Positions 54,852-64,000 of a DNA stretch of 64,000 nucleotides are shown one piece after another. The stretch is from CBDDLJ01 sp965230635 (GTDB taxonomy: Bacteria > Pseudomonadota > Gammaproteobacteria > UBA1113): NCBI GenBank assembly GCA_965230635.1, contig CBDDLJ010000009.1, positions 271,132 through 335,131 of the forward strand. The letters run 5' to 3'. The notes under the pieces were generated by a model. It was not told where the DNA came from, made no database searches, and was given only the letters and a program-made list of their open reading frames with translations. Positions within the stretch are counted from its first letter, which is position 1. Every line of letters starts with the position of its first letter. A program made the translations under genes and the position numbers.

Positions 54852-55781
54852 CTATGTTCTCGGAACTTTCGATAAACTTGATAATATCGTTTTATACTCA
54901 TCAGGGTCACAATGTGTTAATACTGAATCATTCATCGGAAAATGCTTTATAAATAAGCGATTTAACCACACTTTAAGCGCTGCTGTTCGGCGTGCATCGA
55001 GCCAATGTTTTTTCTCTATTTTTGTTAAACATCGTCGTTGTTCATAACCTTTAAGTAGACAGTTAATCCACTGATCATTAAAATTCCCTTTTTCATCTCT
55101 GCACCAGGCATTAGCGGCGATTGCTAAATCAAGTAATAGATCACTGTGGCAAGCATAATAAAAATCTAAAACACCTGTAATAGTATTACCATTAAATAAT
55201 ATATGATTTTTAAATAAATCAGCATGTATGATGCCACGAGGTAATAAGTGATATTCTAATGTTCGATGGTAACCTAACTCTTCTTGTAGTAATAAGGCAT
55301 CATGCACAGGTAAAATAGTTAATAATTTTTCAATATCTTTATTTTGCCAGACATTTCCATGTGTTTCTACTTCTTGTTGGGGATAATGTTCAGTGTAAAT
55401 ATGTAATTTACCGATCATATTGCCAATGGCAATTAATTGCTCTTCATTCGGTTGTGAAATAGTGATGCCTGCAGGTTTGGTTGTTAATTTACACGGTTTG
55501 TTTGCGATCAGTTGCAATGTTTGATTATTCTTATCTGGCAGAATGGCCGCTGTTGGGAAATCGTGGTTGGCTAAATATGCTTCCAATTCAATTGAAAATT
55601 CAGCATTTCCTGTGATGGGTGCATCAAAAATAGTTAAAATAAATTCACCACCGGTTGTATGCAATAAATAGTGCGTGTTGGCAGAGGGATGTATAAAGTG
55701 TTGGCAGTCTTGTAAACTGCCAATCAAATTATGATCTAAGAATTCAATCAATTCCTTTTCTGTTAGAGGTGTATTGATCAC
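54852..55781 (-). CDS. thrB: Homoserine kinase, aminoglycoside-phosphotransferase (ThrB type II) family
   Basis: Phosphorylates homoserine in threonine synthesis. The 309-residue length and APH fold match the Pseudomonas/Legionella-type enzyme. The catalytic loop is GIIHADLFKNHILF (HxD...N), followed by GVLDFYYACHSDLLLDLAI with the metal-binding Asp. Divergent from polA, a neighbourhood seen in other gammaproteobacteria. Confidence 0.92.
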   Translation of the reverse strand: MINTPLTEKELIEFLDHNLIGSLQDCQHFIHPSANTHYLLHTTGGEFILTIFDAPITGNAEFSIELEAYLANHDFPTAAILPDKNNQTLQLIANKPCKLTTKPAGITISQPNEEQLIAIGNMIGKLHIYTEHYPQQEVETHGNVWQNKDIEKLLTILPVHDALLLQEELGYHRTLEYHLLPRGIIHADLFKNHILFNGNTITGVLDFYYACHSDLLLDLAIAANAWCRDEKGNFNDQWINCLLKGYEQRRCLTKIEKKHWLDARRTAALKVWLNRLFIKHFPMNDSVLTHCDPDEYKTILSSLSKVPRT

Positions 55782-56436
55782 TATGTACTTTTCCAGCTCA
55801 GTTAATTAAAGAGCGCTATTATAACGTTATTTTATAGAAATAGTCGATCTGTGTTTTTGATAGAATCCATAGTCTAATGTGGTTAATTTTTTTTCATAAT
55901 AAATGTTAAGTTGTTGATCGTGTTGATCTTATTTTTCCTGCTATTGGTAGATTAAGCGTACAATATCAAAACATATGATAAAGAAATTTTCCTATTAACA
56001 GACAAACATTGTTAAATAGCTATATTTATCAATTAGTTGTCTGTAAATTTGCCGTTGGTATTTTTTGCATAATGCAGTGGTCTGCCGTTTGATAACAATT
56101 AACGGCGTGCTATATCAAATATTTTATTTGAAAGTGAGTTAGTTTCTTTCAACTCAAATTTTAATGTTGCTCAATTTATCTGTGCTTAAATATTATCATT
56201 TTCTTGCAATGATTTACTATTTATTTGCTAGCATAAAAAAGAAAACAAAGATAGTAGTAGTAACAGTTAATTCGCTGATTGATAACAGAATTAACTCAGG
56301 TAAGACAGATTATTAAAATATGTCAACGTTACAATGAATTGTAATAACAAAAGCGTCTTATGATTAATGCTATTTCTTGCGTTAATCGTTTCGTGTATGA
56401 TAGGCCGACTATCAATAGCTTAATTAAGGTTTTAGC
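55782..56436. other. Long intergenic region between divergent thrB and polA
   Basis: About 655 bp, strongly AT-rich, holding the promoters of both genes. I see no ORF, tRNA or convincing stable RNA structure. Confidence 0.5.
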
Positions 56437-59124
56437 ATGAGCAAAATTCCTGCAAACCCACTTATTTTAGTGGATGGTTCTTCTTATTTATTTCGTGCAT
56501 ATCATGCATTACCTCCACTAACGAATTCAAAAGGTCAGCCAACTGGGGCTATTTATGGTGTGATTAATATGCTACGTCGATTAAAAAAAGATTATTCGAC
56601 AGAAAATTTTGCTGTCATATTTGATCCAAAGGGAAAAACGTTTCGGAATGATTTATACAAAGAATATAAAGCTAACCGTGATAAAATGCCTGATGAGTTG
56701 GTGGGCCAAATTAAACCTTTATTTGACATCATTAAAGCAATGGGATTTCCATTAATTATTGTTGATGGTTATGAAGCAGATGATGTCATTGGCACATTAG
56801 TAAAGCAGGCACAAGAACAAGGGTTGCATTCACTTGTTTCCACTGGTGATAAAGATATGGCGCAATTGGTAGGTGAGCATGTTACTTTGATCAATACGAT
56901 GAATGATAAGATTTTGGATCGAGACGGTGTGATAGAAAAGTTCGGTTTGCCGCCTGAGTTGATTATCGATTACTTAACATTAATGGGAGATAATATTGAT
57001 AATATTCCTGGGGTGCCTGGTGTTGGGCCTAAGACAGCAGTGAAGTGGTTGTTAGCGTATAACAACTTGCAAAATATTGTTGCTAATGCAGCAGAAATCA
57101 AAGGGAAAGTTGGGGAGAAATTGCGTAATCACTTAGATAATTTCCCGTTAGCAAAACAGTTGGTGACAATCAATTGTGATGTGCCATTAAATGTTAAGCC
57201 CAATGAACTTACTTTTAATCCTGCAGATAATGAAAAGCTAATTGAGTTATTCAAAGAGTTAGAGTTCAAAAATTGGCTGATGGAGTTGCAATCTGATTCA
57301 GCTAATGATAAACAAAAAAGCAAAAAATATGAGACAATCTTGGAAAAAAAAACACTGAGCAGCTGGTTAAAAAAGTTAGAAAAATCAACTATTTTTGCCT
57401 TTGATACTGAAACAACGAGTTTAGATTACATGGATGCAGAAATAGTGGGGTTATCGTTTTCTGTAGATCCTGATAGTGCAATTTATATTCCTCTTGCGCA
57501 TGATTATTTGGAAGCTCCCGAACAATTAAATCGAGAAGAAACTTTGGCAATACTAAAACCATTGCTAGAGGATGCAAAAATAAAAAAAGTAGGACATAAT
57601 TTAAAATATGATAAAAATGTGCTGGCTAATCATGGCATTAATTTGCAAGGCATTGCTTATGATACTATGCTAGAATCTTATGTGTTATCAAGTAGTAATC
57701 GTAATACCTTAGATAATCTTGCCTTAAAATATCTAGATCACAATAATATCAAGTTTGAAGATGTTGCCGGCAAAGGGGCAAAGCAATTAACTTTTAATCA
57801 AGTCCCGATTGAGCAAGCCACACCCTATGCAGCAGAAGATGCCGATATTTGTTTGCAGTTGCACCAATTATTATTGCCAGAAGTAAAGAAAGAGGGTCAA
57901 GCCTTTAATGTGTTAACGGAAATAGAAATGCCATTAATTCCTATCTTATCAAAAATGGAAAGAACTGGTGTATTACTTGATGTTAAAAAATTAGCGATAT
58001 TAAGCAAAGAATTTACTGAACGTCTAGATGTATTAGCTGAACAAATATATAGTATTGCAGAAGAAGAGTTTAATATAAGCTCGACGAAACAATTGCAAGT
58101 CATTTTATTTGATAAGTTAAACTTGCCTATACTAGAAAAAACCCCAAAAGGACAAGCATCAACAGCGGAATCTGTTTTGCAAGAATTATCACTGACATAT
58201 GAAATTGCTAAAAAAATATTAGCATATCGAAGTTTAAGCAAGTTAAAATCGACCTACGTAGATAAGCTACCAGATAATGTGAATACAAAGACAGGGCGTA
58301 TTCATACATCTTATCATCAAGCTGGAACAGCCACTGGTCGTTTTTCGTCAACTGATCCTAACTTACAAAATATTCCGATCAAAACAGAAGAAGGTCGTCG
58401 TATTCGACAAGCATTTATTGCCCAAACAGGCTATAAAATTGTTGCAGCGGATTATTCACAAATTGAATTACGAATTATGGCAGATATGTCTGGCGATACA
58501 GGATTAAAAGCAGCATTCGCTAATAATTTAGATATTCATAGTGCCACAGCATCAGAAATTTTTAATACGCCATTAGAAGACGTTACAAGCTTACAGCGAC
58601 GTAATGCTAAAGCTATCAATTTTGGTTTGATCTATGGTATGTCAGCATTTGGACTGGCTCGTCAATTAGAAATTGAGCGTAGTGCGGCTCAAGATTATAT
58701 TAACCGTTATTTTGACCGTTATCCGGGTGTATTGACCTATATGAATAAAACGCGTGAACAAGCGCATGATGTTGGTTATGTAGAAACACTGTTTGGGCGA
58801 CGATTATATTTGCCTGAGATTAATTCTAAGAATATACAAAGACAAAAAGCGGCGGAGCGTGCTGCAATTAATGCTCCTATGCAAGGAACGGCTGCTGATA
58901 TTATTAAGCGAGTGATGATTATGATGAACGATTGGATGGAAAAAGACAATATTTCTGCTCATATGTTAATGCAGGTACACGATGAATTAGTGTTTGAAGT
59001 AGCAGAAAAACAACTTGAACATTTTATTGAACCATTGCAGAAAATTATGGTGAGTGGTGCTAATTTATCAGTTCCATTGCTGGTTGGTGTCGGTGTAGGT
59101 TCAAATTGGGATGAAGCACATTAA
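56437..59124 (+). CDS. polA: DNA polymerase I
   Basis: An 895-residue three-domain enzyme. The 5'-3' exonuclease is residues 1-290 (GDNIDNIPGVPGVGPKTAVKWL). The 3'-5' exonuclease looks active: FDTETTSLDY (Asp, Glu), GHNLKYDKNVL and YAAEDADICLQL. The family A polymerase motifs are AADYSQIELRIMADMSGD, RRNAKAINFGLIYGMS and MQVHDELVFEV. Complete and of normal length, monocistronic. Confidence 0.98.
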   Translation: MSKIPANPLILVDGSSYLFRAYHALPPLTNSKGQPTGAIYGVINMLRRLKKDYSTENFAVIFDPKGKTFRNDLYKEYKANRDKMPDELVGQIKPLFDIIKAMGFPLIIVDGYEADDVIGTLVKQAQEQGLHSLVSTGDKDMAQLVGEHVTLINTMNDKILDRDGVIEKFGLPPELIIDYLTLMGDNIDNIPGVPGVGPKTAVKWLLAYNNLQNIVANAAEIKGKVGEKLRNHLDNFPLAKQLVTINCDVPLNVKPNELTFNPADNEKLIELFKELEFKNWLMELQSDSANDKQKSKKYETILEKKTLSSWLKKLEKSTIFAFDTETTSLDYMDAEIVGLSFSVDPDSAIYIPLAHDYLEAPEQLNREETLAILKPLLEDAKIKKVGHNLKYDKNVLANHGINLQGIAYDTMLESYVLSSSNRNTLDNLALKYLDHNNIKFEDVAGKGAKQLTFNQVPIEQATPYAAEDADICLQLHQLLLPEVKKEGQAFNVLTEIEMPLIPILSKMERTGVLLDVKKLAILSKEFTERLDVLAEQIYSIAEEEFNISSTKQLQVILFDKLNLPILEKTPKGQASTAESVLQELSLTYEIAKKILAYRSLSKLKSTYVDKLPDNVNTKTGRIHTSYHQAGTATGRFSSTDPNLQNIPIKTEEGRRIRQAFIAQTGYKIVAADYSQIELRIMADMSGDTGLKAAFANNLDIHSATASEIFNTPLEDVTSLQRRNAKAINFGLIYGMSAFGLARQLEIERSAAQDYINRYFDRYPGVLTYMNKTREQAHDVGYVETLFGRRLYLPEINSKNIQRQKAAERAAINAPMQGTAADIIKRVMIMMNDWMEKDNISAHMLMQVHDELVFEVAEKQLEHFIEPLQKIMVSGANLSVPLLVGVGVGSNWDEAH

Positions 59125-59148
59125 AAAATGTGCCTCAAAAGAATTTTT

Positions 59149-59511
59149 TTACAAATTATTGTTGATGCTTGATAGGTTATTTAGAATAGAAGCATATTCT
59201 CTAGCATAATAGCATCGATCTTGGTTAGCTGCATAGCTTAAATGTGTTAACGCTAAGTTAAGTTGATATTTGCCTTTTTCAATACTTTGATTTTTGCCTT
59301 GGAGAAAATATTCATTAGCAAGATCAAGATATTCCACTGTACGAACTAAATCATCTTGGCAAATGGATATATATTCTTCTGCCAAAAGATAAGGGATAAT
59401 ATCATATTGAGCTTCTTGGCATTTTCTCGCTGCTTCAAATGTAGCATTGGCGCTCGCAACGGCGAATGAAGCGAGAATAAAACTACAGAGAATTAACAGT
59501 ACTTTTTTCAT
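59149..59511 (-). CDS. Small secreted protein of unknown function
   Basis: The start was chosen at the ATG preceded by AAAAGGTG (120 residues). A signal peptide (MKKVLLILCSFILASFAVAS, cut near ANA) is followed by a helical domain with conserved-looking cysteines in ARKCQEAQYD, YISICQD and QDRCYYAREY. Tetratricopeptide-like spacing is possible but not clear. Convergent with polA. Confidence 0.65.
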   Translation of the reverse strand: MKKVLLILCSFILASFAVASANATFEAARKCQEAQYDIIPYLLAEEYISICQDDLVRTVEYLDLANEYFLQGKNQSIEKGKYQLNLALTHLSYAANQDRCYYAREYASILNNLSSINNNL

Positions 59512-59646
59512 AAAAATCACCTTTTAGATCAATAGATTCTTTCAACAATCATTGGCACGATAGCATAGAAGAAAATACACGTCAATTCTTAACTCCTACG
59601 GTCTTTATTTTTGCATGAGAGTTAAATTTAACCATTTTATTTGCAG

Positions 59647-60546
59647 CTAAGTACAGATTTCTTGCGGTTTACAGTGGTGATTGTTGCCTTTCTCAACTTG
59701 TATTGTAATATGATGAATGGCAAATTTTTCATGCAAATCATGATTAATTTTTTTGAAATCGTCGTCGTTTAATGGTTGATCGGGCATAATTAAATGGACT
59801 GTTAACGCAATCTCTCTAGTACTTAATCCCCAAATATGTAAGTTATGTGTGCTTTTGACGCCGGCTATATTATTAAAATAATTTTCTACTTCTTGAAAAT
59901 TAATGTGGTGTGGTACGCCATCTAATAGCAAGAAAACAGAGTCGCGAAATAACTCCCAAGAGCTGTATAAAATAACTGCAACAATGATTAAACCCACCAC
60001 GGGATCAATCCATTGCCCATTTGTAAACAGCATGATAATGCCTGCTACAACCACACCAATAGAAATTAATGCATCTATGGATAAATGTAGAAATGCCCCT
60101 TTGATGTTTAAATCTACTTTACTGCCTCGCCAAAATAATACCGCTGTTCCACCATTGATGAGAATCCCAATGAATGCAATAACAATGACAATCATTTCTT
60201 TTGTTTCTTCGGGGTGTATCAGTTTAATGACCGATTCATAAGCGATTAAAACCGCAGTAGCAATTAAAATGATCGCGTTGATGATGGCGGCAATAATGGT
60301 CGCCCGCTTATAGCCGTAGCTATAACGTTGTGTGCGTGGTTTTGATAATAACCAATTTGCTCCCCAAGCCAGCAATAACCCTAAAACATCGCCTAAATTA
60401 TGACCAGCATCGCCGAGCAAACTCATTGAATTGGCCATAACGCCGTAGATCGCTTCGATAATAGTGAATCCAAGATTAAGCAAAACAGCAATAGCAAAGG
60501 CTGCATTGATTCTAGCGGGTACATGGTGTTGGTGTGTATGTGGCAT
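59647..60546 (-). CDS. Cation diffusion facilitator zinc transporter (ZitB/CzcD type)
   Basis: Exports Zn2+ (and perhaps Co2+ or Cd2+) by proton antiport. The start was set at ATG 60546 (299 residues). Six membrane helices are present, with the transport-site motifs SLLGDAGHNLGDVLGL and HLSIDALISIGVV (HxxxD), a His-rich N-terminus (HTHQHH) and a C-terminal cytosolic metal-binding fold (STHNLHIWGLSTREIALTVH). The TTG at 60564 would add six residues. Divergent from the cytochrome gene. Confidence 0.92.
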   Translation of the reverse strand: MPHTHQHHVPARINAAFAIAVLLNLGFTIIEAIYGVMANSMSLLGDAGHNLGDVLGLLLAWGANWLLSKPRTQRYSYGYKRATIIAAIINAIILIATAVLIAYESVIKLIHPEETKEMIVIVIAFIGILINGGTAVLFWRGSKVDLNIKGAFLHLSIDALISIGVVVAGIIMLFTNGQWIDPVVGLIIVAVILYSSWELFRDSVFLLLDGVPHHINFQEVENYFNNIAGVKSTHNLHIWGLSTREIALTVHLIMPDQPLNDDDFKKINHDLHEKFAIHHITIQVEKGNNHHCKPQEICT

Positions 60547-60610
60547 TACATTATCATCTTTCAACTTAGCGACAAATATAGTATTTTATACATTGTTGGA
60601 GGAAAAAGAA

Positions 60611-61102
60611 ATGATAAAATTGTTTTATAAACAAACAGTCATACTGCTAGTGTTTTTATTGTTCATGGTGACAGCACAGGCTAGCGATAGCAAATCCCGT
60701 GAATCAATGTTGAATCGAATTAAACCCATGGGGCAAGTGAGAGTTGCACCATCGGATAAGGAATTAGCACCAGAGAAAATTACTGTTGCTGCAGATATGC
60801 TAACACCAACTGCTGATACGGTTGCTGCAAGCAATGATGCTTTTTCAGGTCCCGATCGCGCTAAAGCGGTTTATGAGAAGTACTGCGTTACTTGCCATGC
60901 GGCCGGTGTGGCAGGAGCTCCGAAATTAGATGATGCTGCATCATGGAATGAACGAAAAAAGCAAGGGGACAGTGTTTTGCTTGAGCACGTTATTAATGGC
61001 TATAAAGCGCTGCCACCTAAAGGGACTTGTATGGAATGCAGTGACGATGATTTGAAAGCTGTGATTGAATACATGAGCAATGGTGGTGATAATCAGCGCT
61101 AA
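60611..61102 (+). CDS. Monoheme cytochrome c5
   Basis: The start was chosen at the ATG preceded by TTGGAGGA, giving 163 residues with a signal peptide cut after AQA; the frame extends upstream without support. It has one heme motif, CVTCH (92-96), and the cytochrome c5 C-terminal signature PPKGTCMECSDDDL, where a structural Cys pair replaces the usual loop. Periplasmic, possibly membrane-tethered by its uncleaved helix; respiratory electron carrier. Confidence 0.9.
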   Translation: MIKLFYKQTVILLVFLLFMVTAQASDSKSRESMLNRIKPMGQVRVAPSDKELAPEKITVAADMLTPTADTVAASNDAFSGPDRAKAVYEKYCVTCHAAGVAGAPKLDDAASWNERKKQGDSVLLEHVINGYKALPPKGTCMECSDDDLKAVIEYMSNGGDNQR

Positions 61103-61107
61103 TGTCG

Positions 61108-62616
61108 TCACACAAAATGCGGACGTTTGTATAAATTAATGGCTTGGATCAAGTCATTTTTTTCTATACTAGCTTGTCCTGTTAAATCCGCTATGGTACG
61201 TGCCATTTTTAATATTTTATGATACGCACGATTAGATAATGACAATTTTTCACAAGAGGTATTAAAAAACTGTTGCAATTCCTTTGGTAATGAGCATAAG
61301 TGCTTTATTTGTGAGCTAGTCAATTCATTGTTTAATAATCCCGCTCTGGATAATTGAATCGTTCGTGCTTTTTCAATGCGTGTTCTTATTGCCTCACTTT
61401 TTTCATTATTATTTTCTAAGCTGAAATATTTTTTAGGAACCGGCGAAATATCGATAATAATGTCAAAACGATCGAGTAATGGGCCAGATATTTTGCCTAA
61501 GTAACGGCGAATTTGTTCAGGTGTGCAACGACAAGTTTTTTCAGTTGAGGTGTAGAATCCACACGGGCAAGGGTTCATTGCAGCAATTAATAAAAAGTTT
61601 GCAGGAAATGTTTCACTATGGCCTGCACGAGCGACAACAATATGCTGTGTTTCTAGAGGTTCTCGTAAGGATTCTAGTGTTTTTCGATTAAATTCGGTTA
61701 ATTCATCAAGAAATAATACACCATGATGGGCTAGTGAAATTTCTCCTGGGCGCGGTGGATTATTCCCACCCACAATGGCAGCGGCAGATGCTGTATGATG
61801 GGGAGAGCGATAAGGTATTTCTCCCCAACGATTTTTTACATAATCGTTATTAACAATAGAATTAATTGTAGCGATTTCTAGTGTTTGTGTGATCGTTAAC
61901 GGAGGTAATACGCTTGCCAGTCGTTTAGCTAACATGGATTTTCCAGTGCCTGGCGAGCCGCATAATAGCACGTGATGACCTCCTGCTGCTGCTACTTCAA
62001 GTGCATATTTTGCTTGGTGTTGACCGATAATGTCAGCCATGTCATCGCTGCGATTAGTTTTGTTTATCGACGTCGTTTGTTTCTTATAAAATGTGCTAAG
62101 CCTGGAGCCAGACAAGTGCGTAACAACATCTAGTATATGATTACAAGCGATCAGCGACAAGTTAGGCACTAGGGCCGCTTCTTCCGCATTGGCGTATGGC
62201 ACAATCAATGTTCGCTTTTGTTTTGCGCAGGCAATAGCAGCAGATAAAATGCCATGCACTGAGCGTAATTTTCCGGAGAGTGCTAATTCGCCAGCAAATT
62301 CATATTGGTCGATATGACGAGGTTTCATTTGTCCTGAAGCAATGAGGATGCTAATAGCGATGGCTAAGTCAAAGCGACAAGAATTTTTGCGCAAATCAGC
62401 TGGCGCAAGATTAACGGTGAGGTTTTCATTAGGAAATTGTAACCGTGAATTTTTTAATGCGCTACGTATTCTATCTTTACTCTCTTTGACGGCCGTTTCA
62501 GCTAAGCCGACGATAGAAAACTTGCCAAACCCAACGTCAAATAAATGGGCATCAATGGTTATTAACGGGGCACGAATACCAGCAAGTGCGCGCCCATAGA
62601 CAGATGCTAATGTCAT
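61108..62616 (-). CDS. YifB/ComM family Mg-chelatase-like AAA+ ATPase
   Basis: A 502-residue AAA+ protein. The N-terminal Lon-protease-like fold (ASVYGRALAGIRAP... LSGKLRSVHGILSAAIACA) is followed by Walker A CGSPGTGKSMLAKRL, Walker B GVLFLDELTEF, sensor AAMNPCPCGFY with a Cys cluster, and a C-terminal helical lid (LSNRAYHKILKMARTIADL). ComM is a branch-migration helicase that extends recombination during natural transformation. Convergent with cytochrome c5; ubiK is upstream in the same direction. Confidence 0.93.
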   Translation of the reverse strand: MTLASVYGRALAGIRAPLITIDAHLFDVGFGKFSIVGLAETAVKESKDRIRSALKNSRLQFPNENLTVNLAPADLRKNSCRFDLAIAISILIASGQMKPRHIDQYEFAGELALSGKLRSVHGILSAAIACAKQKRTLIVPYANAEEAALVPNLSLIACNHILDVVTHLSGSRLSTFYKKQTTSINKTNRSDDMADIIGQHQAKYALEVAAAGGHHVLLCGSPGTGKSMLAKRLASVLPPLTITQTLEIATINSIVNNDYVKNRWGEIPYRSPHHTASAAAIVGGNNPPRPGEISLAHHGVLFLDELTEFNRKTLESLREPLETQHIVVARAGHSETFPANFLLIAAMNPCPCGFYTSTEKTCRCTPEQIRRYLGKISGPLLDRFDIIIDISPVPKKYFSLENNNEKSEAIRTRIEKARTIQLSRAGLLNNELTSSQIKHLCSLPKELQQFFNTSCEKLSLSNRAYHKILKMARTIADLTGQASIEKNDLIQAINLYKRPHFV

Positions 62617-62719
62617 AAAAACTCCTTGAGTTTAAACTGGGCACATGTTGATAGTTTATCATTGGCTCAAATAAGTACATTTATTATCGTTCTAGCCAGA
62701 TTGAATGGCAATAATTTTT

Positions 62720-62992
62720 TTATGATTGACTGGTTTTTTCTTTATCATTTTTCATTTGTTTTTCAAGCTGACTGATTTCTTGTTCCATTTCTTCTAATTT
62801 CTCTCGAGTGCGTAATAAGACTTTGTTTTGTGTCTCAAATTCATTGCGTGTGACTAAGTCTAATTTGCTAAAAGCACTTTCTAACACTTGACGGAAATTT
62901 TTTTCCATATCTTGCTTTGCCGCACGTAGGCCTTCCGGTAATGTGTTGCTTAAACGAGCAGCCAATTCTTCAAAAAATTTAGTATCCATCAT
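62720..62992 (-). CDS. ubiK: Ubiquinone biosynthesis accessory factor UbiK (YqiC/BMFP)
   Basis: A 90-residue membrane-fusogenic coiled-coil protein with an amphipathic N-terminus (FFEELAARLSNTLPEGLRAA) and a C-terminal coiled coil (LLRTREKLEEMEQEISQLEK). It assists the soluble Ubi complex with ubiquinone synthesis. Length and the DLVTRNEFETQ motif are diagnostic. Near, but not clearly cotranscribed with, the ComM-like gene. Confidence 0.92.
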   Translation of the reverse strand: MMDTKFFEELAARLSNTLPEGLRAAKQDMEKNFRQVLESAFSKLDLVTRNEFETQNKVLLRTREKLEEMEQEISQLEKQMKNDKEKTSQS

Positions 62993-63274
62993 GCTTAACC
63001 TTGATAGTAGTTTTACATATGTTATCTTAGGATATATTTAGCCAATTGGCCAGCAGGATCAGTCATGAAATTTATTACTGCTATGATAAAACTATTTAAA
63101 GTGGGTGAAGGATAGAATGTTTTCAGTAGGAATGGGTAGACATGAGGTAAAGAAATTTAGCTGCCAGCAAAATCATATGCCTATCGTGATGCTGAATGCG
63201 CTGCTTGCTTTTTGACCAGGCTAAACGAATGCAGTAGGGTACAATGTAATTTAAATTATCATTTGGAATGTGTT

Positions 63275-64000
63275 ATGGAAGTGAATTTTGTCTTAATTGT
63301 TTTTTTAGTTTTGGTGATTAGCCTGGGTAATTTTACCACGATTGGCTTAGCTTTTTTAGAAGCAGGGTTAGTGCGCACACGCAATACCAATGACATATTA
63401 ATAAAAAATGTTGCGCTATTTGCCTTAGTCAATTTAATTTTTTTGGTTTTTTCTGACTATGTTTCTATCGCGTCGTATAATTATTTTTTACCCTTATTAG
63501 ATTGGCACAAGTCGCTAGACTTACAACCTAATTTCTATGCTAAAGTTTTTTTTCAGATTATTTTAGCAATGATTTGTATTTCCATTATTATTGGCGCTAC
63601 AGCAGAGCGTTTGCGATTTTGGCCTTTCTTTTTATTTACTATCCTTATGTTAATTTTTATTTACCCCATACAAATGTACTGGGTGTGGGGTGAAGGTTTT
63701 TTAGCATTGCTTAGATTTCGTGATATGGGTGGTGCAAGTTTTGTTCACTTTACTGGCGCTATTAGTGCTTTTACTGGATTATTAATTTTAGGACCACGTC
63801 GTGGTAAGTATGATATTGATAATACCTCTTTTCCACTGCCTGGTGCTAACATCCCTTTAGCAACATTAGGCATGTTTTTAATATGGATAGGATTTATTGC
63901 ATTAAATATTGCAACAGAATATTTTAATGATTATGCATTATCTTCAACACATATATTTACTATTTATGCAAACACGATGTTAGCTGGTGCTGTAGGCTTA
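63275..64000 (+). CDS. amt: Ammonium transporter, 5' part (cut by window end)
   Basis: The frame is open to the window edge (242 codons so far). At least six membrane helices. Family features seen: NFTTIGLAFLEAGLVRTRNT, the GATAERLRF motif, and DMGGASFVHFTGAISAFTG followed by LGPRRGKY, which carries the pore-lining His region. The usual DxAGG is here DMGG. A short GGA site precedes the ATG. The glnK gene, often paired with amt, is not seen upstream. Confidence 0.92.
   Translation, partial: MEVNFVLIVFLVLVISLGNFTTIGLAFLEAGLVRTRNTNDILIKNVALFALVNLIFLVFSDYVSIASYNYFLPLLDWHKSLDLQPNFYAKVFFQIILAMICISIIIGATAERLRFWPFFLFTILMLIFIYPIQMYWVWGEGFLALLRFRDMGGASFVHFTGAISAFTGLLILGPRRGKYDIDNTSFPLPGANIPLATLGMFLIWIGFIALNIATEYFNDYALSSTHIFTIYANTMLAGAVGL

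Noticed and set aside
63000..63274. Sigma-54 promoter before the ammonium transporter
   Set aside because: I looked for the GG-N10-GC pattern (TGGCAC...TTGC) and found no acceptable match.
1..64000. tRNA, rRNA or CRISPR loci
   Set aside because: Scanning the intergenic stretches by eye gave no cloverleaf with a GGTTCGAATCC-type T-arm, no rRNA-like sequence and no CRISPR array; a covariance-model search was not possible here.

Overview
The window is a low-GC gammaproteobacterial chromosome segment. It mixes ordinary housekeeping operons with islands of eukaryotic-like or effector-like genes, decayed transposases and pseudogenes. The housekeeping blocks (rsmB-tsaC-hemF, engB/cytochrome c4, lptM and lysA-dapF, polA next to an APH-type homoserine kinase, a Com1-type DsbA protein) together with ankyrin, F-box, SH3 and lectin-propeller proteins suggest a host-associated member of the Legionellales/Coxiellaceae neighbourhood. 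That placement is inference from gene content; no rRNA lies in the window.

Layout. 1-3581: translation and heme genes fmt (cut by the window edge), rsmB, tsaC and hemF, tightly packed. 3740-13130: accessory region with a broken F-box/ankyrin-like gene, a MITE-like palindrome, a 928-aa ankyrin protein, a hydrolase fused to a lectin-type propeller, a MATE transporter and a second MITE copy. 14053-17669: two-gene operon of unknown effector-like proteins. 18129-21934: an MFS pseudogene, a decayed receiver-Hpt gene and a second MATE transporter. 22100-25133: small accessory genes, including two tandem 19-residue cationic peptide ORFs with similar hairpin leaders, and a methyltransferase. 25701-34999: core genes engB, cytochrome c4, uvrD, a Com1-like DsbA, corA, glutaryl-CoA dehydrogenase and ETF-QO. 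35150-36803: an HvfA-like Cys-repeat peptide and an unknown protein. 37199-48175: 3-methyladenine glycosylase, metNIQ, a carboxylesterase, lptM, cyclophilin, an M50 protease, lysA-dapF and trkA-trkH. 48328-54834: IS graveyard (ISAs1, IS110 and IS256 remnants, third MITE copy) around an SH3-domain protein and an 855-aa unknown. 54852-64000: thrB, polA, a zinc transporter, cytochrome c5, the ComM-like ATPase, ubiK and the start of an ammonium transporter.

Functional threads. Lysine and cell-wall precursor supply (lysA, dapF), threonine (thrB), methionine uptake (metNIQ), K+ uptake (trkA, trkH), Mg2+ (corA), zinc efflux and respiratory electron transfer (cytochromes c4 and c5, ETF-QO, ubiK) indicate a metabolically fairly competent bacterium. 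Most candidate host-interaction genes are single genes on the minus strand, separated by long AT-rich gaps. The main exception is the plus-strand pair at 14053-17669.
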